Below are positions 45,146 to 57,503 of a stretch of 64,000 bases of DNA, one piece after another. The notes beneath the pieces were generated by a model that ran no database searches, was not told the origin of the DNA, and was given only the letters and a program-made list of their open reading frames with translations. The first letter of the stretch is position 1; every line of letters begins with the position of its first letter. The position numbers were made by a program, and so were the translations under genes. This DNA comes from Microvelia longipes (Eukaryota; Arthropoda; Insecta; Hemiptera; Veliidae): the NCBI GenBank assembly GCA_018340805.1, contig JACMZG010001914.1:46297549-46361548 (forward strand), read 5' to 3'.

Positions 45146-46589
45146 ATCATTTTACTATAAACCGGGGCATTAATTAATATTTTTATCAACACATGCATGC
45201 ATTTTTATGATATTTGCTACTGTTTTAGTGTGTTTTGATAATGTTGCAACGTCTAAACAAGAAAAAACGTATCATTTTTACTTAAATACGGCAGAAATAA
45301 TAATGGCGTCAGTACTTTTCTTACCTTATTTTTAGAGTGTTTTAGGTAAACAACGTAATAACTAGATCAGCTATTACAATTATTATGGCAAAGTAAAGGA
45401 CAAATCACACCTTTAAACTGTATTTAACTTTTATTAATTCAAAAGTAAACCAAAACAACTAATAAACAATCAAATAGTTTTGTTTGTTTCTTCACATTAT
45501 TTGTTTTGGTCTAAAATAATTATGTTTGACAGTGTTGTAGTTATTCATTGACTTAAAACTTTTGTTTTTTAAAGATCAAATAAAAAAAGAAAGATACGTA
45601 AAAGATTAAATGAAACGAAGATAATGTTTAAATTAATACTTGACAAATTTGTTTATTGCTCGGGAAGTATTCTGGATAAAAATCAGTGTTGTCTTTAAAT
45701 TCTTTGTTTTAAATTAAAAGTATAATTTAAGTTGGCATCCCTGTTAATTTGAATTGAATGACTAAGCAAGCCAAGCTCTGTATAAACGAAGGTGGAAAAA
45801 GATATAAAACAAATACACATCGCAAAGTTTAAAAATTTAAAAAAATCGAAGATACAGATCTAAGATAATCTCTTAGAATCTAAGAGATATCTTAGATAAA
45901 TTTTAGAATTTAAACTAAATTTATTAATAATCAAAGCCTACTTTTAGCAAACTTGGTACTGTATTAGATAATGCCAGCAAACATGAATATCTAAAAAAAT
46001 CAAATTTGTTCAAGGTTAGTTAAGCTTTCTTAGTTTTTTTAAAGTTTAATTACTTTTACGATCCAAGCCATTAAAAATCAAAGAAAACAAAGAATAAACA
46101 ATTTTAATTAACAAATACTGAAAATATTAATCTTTAGGGAAAATCTTTCTGCTTAATCACTGTTATAAGAACTTTATTTTTTGTATATTTTTAATGTGTT
46201 TTTAATAGACGACTATAAAAGGTTTAAAAACTGAATTCCATTAAAATTTCTTTATTAAGTGTTTGAAGAGATACCATGTACTCTGGGCTGGGCCAAGGGA
46301 CTACCTACTATCTACTAGGCCCTTTACCTCGCTTGAACTATCTTATTAATATAATTTTATAACAAGCACGTCAAACTTGTCAAGGCGAGATGTCTTACTT
46401 GCCTCTTTAGATAATATATAAGGTATTTTAATCTTATTTATTCGAGTAGAAATTATAAAGTAAGTTTAAAGCTTTGTTTGAAGTTTTGTTAATCGTCAAT
46501 TATTAATCTAATAAAAAATTGTTTATCCGAGGTATATAGATATCTTTACTATGCTCTTTTATTTTTTTGCCTTGCGCTTGCTGTTATGC
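45146..46589. other. No gene recognised
   Basis: AT-rich. A small palindrome 'agatacagatctaagata' with 'gatatcttagataaa' occurs near 45850-45900. Confidence 0.5.
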
Positions 46590-47160
46590 ATTGTAGGCAT
46601 TAGGATTGTCTGTTTAGGTTGACTGCTGCTATGCCTTATAGGCTTCAGGATTGTCTGTTTAGGTTGACTGCTGCTATGCCTTGTAGGCTTCAGGATTGTC
46701 TGTTTAGGTTGACTGCTGCTATGCCTTGTAGGCTTCAGGATTGTCTGTTTAGGTTGACTGCTGCTATGCCTTGTAGGCTTCAGGATTGTCTGTTTAGGTT
46801 GACTGCTGCTATGCCTTGTAGGCTTTAGGATTGTCTGTTTAGGTTGACTGCTGTTATGCTTATAGGCTTCAGGATTGTCTGTTTAGGTTGACTGCTGCTA
46901 TGCCTTATAGGCTTTAGGATTGTCTGTTTAGGTTGACTGCTGCTATGCTTCGTAGGCTTCAGGATTGTCTGTTTAGGTTGACTGCTGCTATGTAGGCTTT
47001 AGGATTGTCTGTTTAGGTTGACTGCTGCCTTGTAGGCTTTAGGATTGTCTGTTTAGGTTGACTGCTGCTATGCCTTGTAGGCTTCAGGATTGTCTGTTTA
47101 GGTTGACTGCTGCTATGCTTGTAGGCTTCAGCTGTTTAGTTGACTGCTATGCTTTGTAGA
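46590..47160 (+). repeat. Minisatellite, 45-bp unit
   Basis: About twelve units of 'ggttgactgctgctatgcct' plus 'tgtaggcttcaggattgtct' and 'gttta'. The first five units are almost identical, so the frame stays open there (15 residues per unit). Later units have frame-breaking deletions, which argues against a protein. Confidence 0.95.
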
Positions 47161-48383
47161 AAGTACCTATTTAGTTTAACAATATAATGTGCTTTAATTT
47201 TTTTGTTTGTCATCTTTATTCTTTTGTTTGAATTATCGTCCTACACTTCTACGACTGCATACAATTAGTTTTTTTTCAATCCCGTATTTCCACATTCGCC
47301 TAACTTTTTTCTAAAATAGTTGATCTTGTCTCTGGGATCTTCAAAAGATAACTGATAAGCTTCTAGGTGAGTGATGTGGTGCCACTATGTAGCAAGCATA
47401 ATTTTCAATAAAAATAAAAGGATTTTTCTAGTCCATGGGTTGAGCTCAGCTATTAACTCTGTCTGCAGATTTGCATTTCTATTTTAGCTTTAGTTTCCAT
47501 ATTTTTTCTTGAACTCGTTGCTAGCTGATCAACGGTTCGAATTTAAATATTTGTTATCAGTGTGCCATGCGAAATATACCTCCCCCCTCCCCACTCGCCA
47601 TCTCCCTTTCATCAATACAACAACCACATATATGTCATTTTCTGATTTAACTACAAACATTTTAAAAATTTTGTCTCTGCTTCTTCTTAAACATGACATT
47701 CAAAAATTCTAGCTCTACGAAAATTTAAATTTTGACCTCAACTCTCAATAATTTCCATTTATAATAACACAAATACGTCCTTATAACCGACCCGTGTAAT
47801 CCCAAAACTTATCCACTTATTTATTACACAAAATATATAATAGTACTTCATTTTCAAGCATCTTTATAAAGTCGTTTACTTAAACAAACATATTTTTTTA
47901 AACTTAAAATTATATACCTTGAAAATTCCAACATATATTTAAACATCCGGCCCTATTTTTATTTTAGATAAAACCATGTTTCATTCTATTTTTTACTTAA
48001 GTTTTTACTTTCTACTTTTAGTTTAAAAGAATTACTTTATTTAAAAAAAAAAACTTTAAATTTTAATTCAAAGCAATTTTACGGAGATCTTAATTCATCC
48101 AACTTTTATGCTATTATTACGCTCGGACTGTTTTTTTACTATTATTATTATTATTATCATTCCAAATCATAAATGATATGTTTTTAGAAGTAAGTCAGAT
48201 CAGAATGAACAAATAATTATATTCATTCTATAAAGTACAAAGTCAAATAACCGACTTTAATAGTTAAGTTATTAACGTTAAGTTAAATTAAAGTTAACAA
48301 GATATGACTCAATTATATATAGCTTTATATAGTTAGACATAATTATATCTATTTATGAAATTTCTAAAAAGTTATGTGATATT
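47161..48383. other. No gene recognised
   Basis: AT-rich; a (TTA)n run lies near 48140. The 67-codon frame at 47509-47712 lacks support. Confidence 0.5.
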
Positions 48384-48392
48384 ATATATTTT

Positions 48393-48426
<34 letters not shown>

Positions 48427-48437
48427 ATAAAATATAT
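48384..48437. repeat. (TA)n microsatellite
   Basis: Alternating TA with phase breaks. Confidence 0.85.
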
Positions 48438-49079
48438 AAATAGGATTCTAGATGAAAGCATCTGTCAATAATTTGACAGATTGATAGCATGTCAATAAAA
48501 AAAACTCTTTTCACTAGGCCTTATTTTAATATTCGACTAGAAAATACCTTTTTTTTTGTTTTTTCACAAGATACTTGAATATCCTTTGAATTTCTCTAAT
48601 TTCCATATGGAATGTTAAAATATTTTATTCGTAATGGATTGTAAAAGTGTTCCGGTTAATTTTGTTGGCCCTTCTGAATGATGGATAATTATTGCAATTA
48701 AAATATGAATCGATAAAAAGTAAAAAACAACAGATGTTTAAAATAATGAAAGGAAAAAAATGTTTAAGCTAAGGAACAGCTTTCAGTTCAGAAATTTGAC
48801 TGAACTTCTTTTCCTATAAAAAACTGAATTTTGTTTATGTAAGATTTCATTTTTATTATATCAATAGGCGAAATCGTTTTTTTTTTAGAATCTTAACTTA
48901 AACTTTAGAATATAGTTATAAAATAGATTATCCAAAAAAAAGAGTAGCAAAAAATCAAACTTTCTCTGTTGTGGCTACTAGAAAGTTTTTACCAAATCAA
49001 AATAATTTTACCAAAATAAAAATATAAATACCTAACGAAAGGGCAGTTATTTGACCGCAGAATATAATTTCTTTCAACT
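48438..49079. other. No gene recognised
   Basis: AT-rich; nothing identified. Confidence 0.5.
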
Positions 49080-49805
49080 TATAAATAATTATCCACTGTC
49101 TTTATTATTACTATTTATTTATCTTTATACAATGTATTTACTTTATTGCCACTTTATTATTACTATTTATTTATCTTTTATACAATGTATTTACTTTATT
49201 ACCACTTTATTATTACTATTTATTTATCTTTTATACAATGTATTTACTTTATTACCACTTTATTATTACTATTTATTTATCTTTTATACAATGTATTTAC
49301 TTTATTATTACTATTATTTATCTTTTTTACAATGTAATTACTTTTTAACACTTTATTATTACTATTTATTTATCTTTATACAATGTATTTACTTTATCAC
49401 AACTTTATTATTACTATTTATTTATAGTTTATACAATGTATTTACTTTATTAACTTTATTATTACTATTTATTTATCTTTTACACAATGTATTTACTTTA
49501 TTACACTTTATTACTTATACAATGTATTTACTTATTTTACTATTTATTTATCTTTTATGCAATGTATTTACTTTATTATTAACTATTTATTTATCTTTAT
49601 ACAATGTATTTACTTTATTATTACTATTTATTTATCTTTTATACAATGTATTTACTTTATTACCACTTTATTATTACTATTTATACAATGTATTACTTTA
49701 TTTACTCTTTATTATTACTATTTATTTATCTTTTTTACAATATATTTACTTTTTACCACTTTATATTACTTTTATTAATCTTTTATACAATGTATTTACT
49801 TTATA
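49080..49805 (+). repeat. Minisatellite, ~53-bp unit
   Basis: About thirteen units of 'tttattattactatttattt', 'atcttttatacaatgtattt', 'actttattaccac'. Almost stop-free frames rich in Tyr/Leu/Ile arise from the low-GC unit; indels vary and there is no coding constraint. Confidence 0.95.
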
Positions 49806-49929
49806 ATGGGTTTTTATAAATAATTAATAGTATGAAATATTGAGTGAAGTTACATTGCTTAAATTACATAAATATATTTTCTGCTTAAAATGAATATATT
49901 TAAAAAAACTAAAGTATGCACTAAGTAAC

Positions 49930-49983
49930 AATATTCAAGCTTTTGAGGAGGAATAGGTCCTAAAAGTCAAAAGCTTGAATATT
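49930..49983. repeat. Inverted repeat with 17-bp perfect arms
   Basis: Arms 49930-49946 ('aatattcaagcttttga') and 49967-49983 are separated by 20 bp. The phrase 'ctaagtaacaatatt' also recurs just outside (49921 and about 50014). Confidence 0.75.
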
Positions 49984-50524
49984 TAAAATAGAGGTCCCTA
50001 TAAAAGTTTTTTTCTAAGTAACAATATTGTTTTTTATTTATTTCATGCTTCGTTATCGTCATGTTCCGTTTAAACTTTCATTTTTTTTTTAATTATTATG
50101 AGACATAAGCTATCTCATAATTTTTGAATTTTTAGTCGATGTCTATAAATATTTGAGTAATTACAATGCCCTTATAATTATGCTTAAATGAACAAAAATT
50201 GTGTTAAGTTGTTACTTAGTTATTGTGACGTAGTGAAGTTGTTAAGATCACTAGGTCGAAGTTTCCCCATATGACGGACTTCACAAGCTTTGTGAAACAC
50301 CTTGTGAATCAGGCCTTTATCTAAATGCAACTTGCTCTTTCATTTTATGATTTCTTCTTTTTCGCCTAACTATTTATTAGTTAATACGTTTTTTTAGATT
50401 TTTTTTTAATTTTCGCGTATGCATAAAAAATATTGTATGTTATTTAATGATCAAAAAAAAATATCCTTCCTTATATATATTATCATTCTAAAATTATAGT
50501 TTTAAATAATAAAGGTTTTTATTT
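49984..50524. other. No gene recognised
   Basis: AT-rich; nothing identified beyond the short direct repeat noted for the preceding inverted repeat. Confidence 0.5.
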
Positions 50525-50556
50525 AGCATTAGCGTTGCAAGAGCAACGCTAATGCT
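50525..50556. repeat. Strong hairpin, 14-bp perfect arms
   Basis: Arms 'agcattagcgttgc' and 'gcaacgctaatgct' surround a 4-nt loop. 'gtggcgccatctattg', reminiscent of insulator-type GGCGCC motifs, follows at 50581. Confidence 0.7.
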
Positions 50557-50729
50557 CAATAATACGTGTAAATATAATAGGTGGCGCCATCTATTGATTC
50601 TATTTAGTATTAATGTGATCCATACAACTTCGGAAAGAAGGAAATTAATGCCAAGAATATATCATTTTTACTTACTTACTTATTTTATTAAAAATGTATC
50701 TTTTCGTTTGCATTGCCTTTTTACTTTTA

Positions 50730-51560
50730 ATCATTTATAGCGTATGTATATAGGAAAAGTATTATGTTTGTGAAAAAATCCGAAACCGGGATATTACCGG
50801 AATTATCCGTTACAGGCGATTTTTGACTTTTAAGGTTTTTCAAAGTTGTCTGTTTGTATGTGTGTGTGTGTCTGTTATAACCGTATAGCTTCTAGTGTAT
50901 TTATGCTTGAGATTTGAAACTTTGTAGAAAAATCAATCTACTCTTGTAATTGTGCTATTCGGAAAATAATTTATGACGTCATTAACCCGCAATAATGACT
51001 CAGCAAAAATGTCGAAAAATCATTAAACGTGAGAAAATTATGCGAACCAATATTTGGCACGCATGTAGCCGTGTGTAAGACTAACATATGTGCCAAGTTT
51101 CATCTCATTATCAGCATTAGTTCAATATTTATCAAATGACTTGTGTACGTTTTTAAAAAAATTGTAAAAAATCATAAAATTATCGAATTGAGTTTAAATT
51201 TCGTCTATAATAAAATATAAAATAATTACACTCAGTATCGTTTCAATAGACAAGTATATCTATTATTATTGTGGGATCATAAAAGTTTAGCAGCATTGAT
51301 CCTGGTCAGTGCTATATGGGTGACCACTGAGATTAAAACGGATGCATTTACTATCTGAGAACGAGCGAAGCGAGCCAAAAGGCATACTGCAGTATAAATT
51401 AAGTGAATAGTGTATTCTGAGGACGAGCAAAGCGAGTTCAAATCTGGAAGGATGAGCGTAGCAAATTTGATGTAATAAAAAATAAAATTACGAGATAAAA
51501 AAAAATAAATAAAAAAAAATAAAATAAATAATAAAAAAATAAAATAAAAAAGTCCCCTTA
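50730..51560 (+). mobile_element. Family A, reference copy (most complete)
   Basis: Order: 'gtatgtatataggaaaagta', 'ccgggatattaccggaatta', 'gtgtgtgtgtgtctgttata', 'atgactcagcaaaaatgtcg', 'ggcacgcatgtagccgtg', 'tttcatctcattatcagca', 'atcaaatgacttgtgtacg', 'gtttcaatagacaagtatat', 5S-like block (51290-51336: 'ggtcagtgctatatgggtga'), 'ctgagaacgagcgaagcgag', then 'ttacccgattttttta'. No coding frame. With an internal 5S-like promoter it could be a Pol III retroposon, but the length (~830 bp) is long for a SINE. Confidence 0.75.
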
Positions 51561-51639
51561 CCCGATTTTTTTATTTATGTTTTTTATTTTTGTTTGTTAT
51601 ATTTTAACTGTTTCTTCTTTCCACCGTACGTATTAGTGA

Positions 51640-51800
51640 CGTGAATTAGTCACCGGTACGTATTTAAGACCTTCTGAGTGGTTTTACCAAGTTGTCTGTC
51701 AGTGTGCGTGTCTGTTATTATAGTAACTCTTACTTACTAGTTAATGTTATACTGTATGCTTAAGAGTTGAAATTTAGTACAAAAATCAATCTTTAGGATT
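51640..51800 (+). repeat. Family A 5' fragment
   Basis: 'gaccttctgagtggttttac', 'caagttgtctgtcagtgtgc', 'gtctgttattatagtaact' and 'aaatttagtacaaaaatcaa' in family order, directly after the reference copy. Confidence 0.6.
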
Positions 51801-52864
51801 AATTTTAAAAATAAAAACCTACTCCGCTCCCCTCAAAAGCCTAACACAATTTACTAATTTGTTGCTTTCAAACTTTCCTAAAAAATAGCAGATTTCATAA
51901 CTTCGACTTCATTTTTAAGGGCGGGTCGGTAAAAGGTTATTTTTCCATTAATATTTTGTCTTTAATGAGCGGTTTAAAGTTTAAACAAAAACAGATGTGA
52001 GTTAGCTATTACTTTGCTGCGTAAATAATTAATGATCTGTATACACTATCTTATTAGTTTTTGCCAAAAATCTTAGTTAATTAAAATTCCACCCAAACAA
52101 TATATTAGTATTTTATCTCTATAATTAGATAATTTAAATAGTGTAAACGATATTTGTTGAGTCATCTGGTCATCATTAGGTTAAAGGTTAGAGCCAAAAA
52201 TGTTCGGTACCTGCTCTGAACAAATTGCCATAACCAGGCATTAATGCTGACTTGTTTTCTCTCTGACACAACGAGTCTTGGGTCATTTACTTTTTTTCTT
52301 TCGTTGCTACTTAACGTTCACTTAATCTTTATTTTTATATTTTTAATTTTGTTGGCCTGTTTTTTGTTTTGTTTGTAATTACTTGATTCCCACTCCGTAT
52401 CTTAGTGTACTCAATACATGTAAATTAAGAATCACACATAAATGATATTATGCAAACACAATGCTTTATTTTGTTTGTTATTGTATTTCCTTGGTTATAC
52501 AATATAGATTATATCATCTTCTATTTCAGCTTATCTTTCTGATGTATCTTCAATGAATTTATGACCAACTTGTTCAATTATTATTTATTTTATAATATTT
52601 TGCTGATAGTTATTTGTTAACCGAACAATTATCAATTTAAATAACGAATAACAATAGTAATAATTATTAAAATAATAATTATGGCTCGTACGAACTATTG
52701 TGAGACCACGATTAGGTCTTTAATAAGATGGTAACTTGTAGGAACACATCACTTACCCTTTTTAGCGGATTTTCAAAAAAACTTATGAGATTGGGGTCCT
52801 GGTGGGAGGGGGGCGGGTTGTGTGAAGCGAAATAGATTTTTGGGAAAGGGACCACCCTGATCAA

Positions 52865-52865
<1 letters not shown>
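51801..52865. other. No gene recognised
   Basis: AT-rich; a short G-rich stretch lies near 52800-52818. Confidence 0.5.

Positions 52866-52949
<84 letters not shown>
52866..52949. repeat. (TA)n-(TG)n compound microsatellite
   Basis: TA tract to about 52920, then about 14 TG repeats. Confidence 0.95.
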
Positions 52950-52952
<3 letters not shown>

Positions 52953-53089
52953 TGTACTATGTAACCACGAGATTTTTGTTCCTAGACGTTTCAATGGGAC
53001 ACAAACACTTCCTAACGCTTTCTTGGATCGAAATAAAACATTGTAATAAATCAACCTTGTCAATGTCCTGACACCTTTTATTTATGAAA

Positions 53090-53300
53090 TATGTCGTTAA
53101 GCCACAATAATGACCCCACAAACATTTTAAAAAATCACAAATCTTCATATAGTAGATTAGATTGATCTTCAGCCTTAGATTGGGCTGAAATTCTTAACAC
53201 ATATACTATGTATGGTGCACAAAAATACGAAGTTACATTTTATTATCAGTATTAATTCTGGTTTTATTGATTGGCATATATATGTCAAACAAAACATTAT
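53090..53300 (+). repeat. Family A 5' fragment
   Basis: 'gtcgttaagccacaataatg', 'aatttcttaacacatatact' type sequence and 'acattttattatcagtatta' match the middle of the reference copy. Confidence 0.5.
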
Positions 53301-53404
53301 GCCTTGATTAGCATAATGTAAACAAATCACGTTTTATGACTAATTCATTAGAAAATTCGCTTAAATAGTGTCAGTACGCTACTTATATAAACCAGTAAAA
53401 TGAC

Positions 53405-53545
53405 GAAATGATAAAGTGCAATAACCATGTGGCCGCGAAGCGACCACAACGAGGACCCGGAGGCGCCATGCAGCCCCCAGTGTAGCGGCAGAGGCGCGAA
53501 TCACCGAGGCCGCGAAGCGGCAAAGAGACCGAAGGTCTTTTATTC
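53405..53545. other. GC-rich repeat-like block
   Basis: About 120 bp far richer in G+C than the surroundings, with hairpins 'gccgcgaagcggc' (53509-53521) and 'gaccgaaggtc', and a repeated 'ggccgcgaagcg'. Probably part of a dispersed repeat using the same 'gcgaagcg' style as family A. Function is unknown. Confidence 0.4.
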
Positions 53546-54018
53546 AAGTGCTTATAGCCTAGTTTAGGACTAGCCTAATAAAATTTTGAGATCCCTTGGA
53601 AACTTGAGAAGAAGTGGAAATAATGACTATGTACATTATAATCAAGAATCTATAAAGGAAATGATGCGATAAGGAAACTTAACTGACCCCATGAACGTTT
53701 TATGAGATAGAGTAATAGTAGCAAAGTTACCTTCATTTTGCAAGGTTATAGTAAAAAGCGCGTAATAAGGTTATGTACCAAGGATAAGACGAGTTCAACA
53801 TATTTTAACTCCTCAGAACAAATAAAATGATTTGGAAAATTAACTAAAAACTGAAAATCAACGCGTCTTCTTCTTCATGAAATATCCCTGTTATTCTCTC
53901 TGTTATAACTTAATACCTTGATTGAATTTGAACTGCAATAAATATTTGAGTTGAGAACTAGTTTTTAGATTTTGTTCACACTTTCAACTACACTTCCCGC
54001 CATACGAACCTCATCAGT
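53546..54018. other. No gene recognised
   Basis: Moderately AT-rich; nothing identified. Confidence 0.5.
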
Positions 54019-54848
54019 ATTCGCGATTCAAAGAGATAGTTGTAAGGTTGGCAATACCAATGGCGGGAAAACGAAAGGGTGATCAAATTTTTTTTATCAT
54101 AGGATTAGCATGGGAGCTGTTGAAAATTCTTCTTTTATTCCTTTATTGTTCGTTAATTTGTGATAAATGAGGTAAAAATTAATAGAACGACCATCGGTGC
54201 TAAAAAAATGGCCAATATTTCATAGATAAATACTTCGATTATTCCCGGATTTTAAATATAGAATCAGGTTCTTATCACTACAGACATGGATTTGTCCGAT
54301 TTAACCCAGAAATAATAAAACCTAAACGGATGATTTAAACAAACATTTAACAAAAACGTGAATTTATTGAGTTATTTATTATTTTCGTGTGTAAATAAAT
54401 TTGATTGATAAATTAAAACACCATTACGGTGAAAATCGGCTTGTTATCAGTTAATTTAAATAAATACCTGTAACTACTAATTTAAACAATTTAATGCAAT
54501 AAAAGGTAATTTAGAGTGTTTGTGAAAACTAAAATTATTTAAAAGTAACATTAATTAACAATAACTAAAATAAAATACAATATTGTGATTTTCACGTTCT
54601 TATCACTCAATTTAAATACTCGTGACAACCCATTAAAACCTCATTTTTTAACGAAATAGTTATTCTACTGAGTTCATACGCCCTAAAATTAATTAAATTA
54701 AAGCACTTTGATAAAAAAATTTAAATAAATAATCGACACAAATAAGAAAAACCAAAAAACTCTCATAAGGACTTTAACAACGATCACCCTTCCGTTATCA
54801 TTTCTTATCAGCGACGGTGGCGCTGCTACGGACTTTGAATCGCGGATA
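54019..54848 (-). mobile_element. ~830-bp MITE with TA flanks, copy 2
   Basis: Reverse-oriented partner of 35191-36015. Tips 'ttcgcgattcaaag' and 'ctttgaatcgcgga' are inverted and both flanked by TA. Copies differ by scattered substitutions and indels, so both are old. Confidence 0.8.
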
Positions 54849-55454
54849 TTTTGAAGAGGCAAATTCGCTAGTAAAAATTATTTGATCAGAAACTCCGGAC
54901 CTCTCTTTTACCAATATTACTGATTAGAAAAGTACAAACACACTAATAATTATGTACAATTAGTATTATATAATACTAATTAAAATAAAAAAAAATAAGA
55001 TAAATTGTTGAGTCATAATTATTTTAAATTAAATAAAGTAATGATAAATAATTACACTTTTTATATACAAAACAGATAACCACTATTAAGTACAACTATT
55101 TTTTATTTTAGTAAAATATCTTAAACTTATTTATTTCCTTCAATTGAATTTATTTAATGAAAAACTATATAACTGTAATATTTTAAAGTATTTTTCTATT
55201 AAGTTGGTAGTTAAGGTCTAGCGCAACCTCATGACAGTGAAATAAATGACTCTTAGTAGATTATAAGCTGTGAAAAAATATAAAATGAGTCTTATGAAAT
55301 AGTGGGATTTAAAGGATAATTGTAAAATGTATGATTCAGTCGTGATCTTGTAATTTTATTTATTTTTCATTTTTATTAAATATCATTTGGAGTTTAATTA
55401 TTATTTGAAATTGTAGGTTATGACCTGTTGCTAATGCGGTTCATTTTTTTCAGT
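54849..55454. other. No gene recognised
   Basis: Very AT-rich; nothing identified. Confidence 0.5.
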
Positions 55455-55650
55455 AGTTATTACACTTGAGGGTAATGATTCAGCAGGTAATGGTTCTCGC
55501 TTAGTTATTACACTTGAGGGTAATGATTCAGCAGGTAATGGTTCTCGCTTAGTTATTACACTTGAGGGTAAGATTCAACAGGTAATGGTTCTCGCTAGTT
55601 ATTACACTTGGGGTAATGATCAGCAGGTAATGGTTCTCGCTTAGTTATTG
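55455..55650 (+). repeat. Minisatellite, 48-bp unit
   Basis: Four units of 'agttattacacttgagggta', 'atgattcagcaggtaatggt', 'tctcgctt'; the first two are identical and the last two carry single-base losses. Confidence 0.95.
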
Positions 55651-56024
55651 GTCAAGTAATTGAAAAAATCGGTTAAGGGGTACTTCGCAACTTTCATCTG
55701 ATAACATAAATATGTATTTTAAAAATCAATCGTTATGAAATGCTCCTTTTTTATTGAAGTACGTGTCCGGATACGCTTCGCTCGTCCTGAGTGTAAACGT
55801 GATCCGTAGCTAAGAATCGAGAGGAAGAAAAATTAAGGAAATTAGGTGTTACGGGATTATTAATAACTACTGGGACGAAGGTGACTCTGACCTCAAGCTA
55901 GCTTTGATTCGCAAGACAGAAGATAAGTTATAAATAGTTAATGTAAATACTATTCAAAGTGATGTGGAAATAAACTTGTTAAGAGATAAGTAATTGAGGC
56001 GCAGGCAACACTGCGCGTAATGAG
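55651..56024. other. No gene recognised; small family A remnant
   Basis: 'ggatacgcttcgctcgtcct' near 55772 is the reverse of the family A GAGCGAAGCG block. Confidence 0.4.
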
Positions 56025-56032
56025 GCCAAACT

Positions 56033-56353
56033 CATAGAGATATATTACTAGAGGGGCCCTGTTGGTTGAATTATGAAACATCGAAAAAGTAACCTGACCA
56101 CATTTGATTATCATTTACATTAAATAAACAGTACAAAAAAAACAGTAAACTATATAGTAGAATGTTTAAAATACAAATCACAACACAAACAATCTGCGGA
56201 AAGCCCAAAACAATTGATTAATTATAACCTTAACTCCCTCTTGGAGGAGGTTTCAATGAGGTTACACAGAGCCCCTGAGAGCCCCACTAAAAATGTTTCA
56301 GGCCTCTCAATGTATTAAGATAGGCTATGCTACCTCTAGTATATATCTCTATG
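56033..56353 (-). mobile_element. CATAGAG-family MITE, copy 3, 8-bp TSD
   Basis: Tips 'catagagatatattactaga' and 'ctagtatatatctctatg' are inverted. The exact 8-bp duplication 'gccaaact' is at 56025-56032 and 56354-56361. Inside are the blocks used to recognise the copies at 7.2 and 42.7 kb. No coding frame. Confidence 0.92.
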
Positions 56354-56361
56354 GCCAAACT

Positions 56362-56924
56362 AATAAAACCGAGCCCCTCAGATTCAGGGGCGCAAGTCAC
56401 GACTGCTTAATAAGCAAGGTGAAGATGAGAATATGAGAAAAATAGAAATATTACTACTCAACAAACACACAATGTAAACACAAAAAAGCAGCACCGCGAG
56501 CCGGACAATTATTTTTTTAAAAATCGCTTTTTTATTATCTATCAAATTTTTGCTTAATTTTTCGGTATATATTTAATAATCTAAGCAGTAGCTCAGTTAA
56601 TTTGTCAAAGAAAATGCTTTTATATCCCATAGATTACACACTACTCGGCACAGCATTATTTTCACACATTTAAAGCTCAGCTTATGCTAATTTTTAGGGC
56701 ATTTTCTTTGAAAAAATTACAAAAATTATATAATATGTTGCGGCGCTATGGCTCAGATTATTAAATATATACAGCAAAAAAATATACAGTAAAGTAAGCA
56801 AAAATTGGGCTGATAAGTAAAGAAGTGGGAATTTCGAAGAAAACTCCCCCGAATTTGCAGACCTACGTGCCAGATGTATTATGAAGTTAAAAACTTAAAT
56901 ACTATAAATAAGACAATAAAAAAT
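56362..56924. other. No gene recognised
   Basis: AT-rich; nothing identified. Confidence 0.5.
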
Positions 56925-57180
56925 TGGTGCCGGTACTAAGACTCGAACCTGGGATCTCTAGCTTCGAGTAGTCTTATCAATTCTGGACCGGTTTTATTAG
57001 ATTCAGCACCCCAAAAACAACAAAAGCGACACCCTACTTGAATATTATTTTTTACTACTCTTATTTTGGTTTTCTGTTATTTTTCATGGGTTTTTCGGCT
57101 TTTTGGTCACGTAGAGAAGTCGTATCGATTTCGGACCGGGCTCATTCGATTAAGCCCCCCAAAAACATAAATAAGGACCT
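56925..57180 (-). repeat. tRNA-related dispersed repeat (SINE-like), two units
   Basis: On the minus strand 56998-56930 reads 'accggtccagaattgataag', 'actactcg', then 'cccaggttcgagtct' (B box) and 'accggcacc', like the 3' half of a tRNA. A second unit lies at 57180-57110, and relatives are at 18850-19060. The A-box half is poorly conserved. Confidence 0.55.
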
Positions 57181-57272
57181 TTTTCACGACGAAAATATAA
57201 TAACAACCTTGAATTTTAACGATTTTTTTTTACTCAGCAAACCGAGTTTTATATATAATAATAATAATAATA

Positions 57273-57503
57273 ATGCCCGTTTAGAGCCTTGCGGTTCATC
57301 AGAGATAACCCCTGCGGGAACCGCCTTGGGTGGTAGTAGCAACCGTTACGCTCAAAGTGTATTCTAAAGTTGGCGATAATTTATCTAAACAATAATCTTC
57401 TATAAACTAAGAGCGTAACCTGGGATGCGAACCCCAGACCTCCCTGGGTGTCAAAGGTCAGTGCAATGACTAACGCCTTAACGACCTCGGCTACGGAGGA
57501 GGT
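57273..57503 (-). mobile_element. tRNA-derived SINE, copy 4, with (ATT)n tail
   Basis: Same head, body and 3' structure as the other copies. The tail on the minus strand is a run of about six ATT repeats (57259-57274), the clearest tail among the copies. Confidence 0.8.

Noticed and set aside
49051..49819. 251-codon and overlapping frames rich in Tyr/Leu
   Set aside because: They arise from a 53-bp AT-rich minisatellite; several overlapping frames are open at once and indels are not multiples of three.
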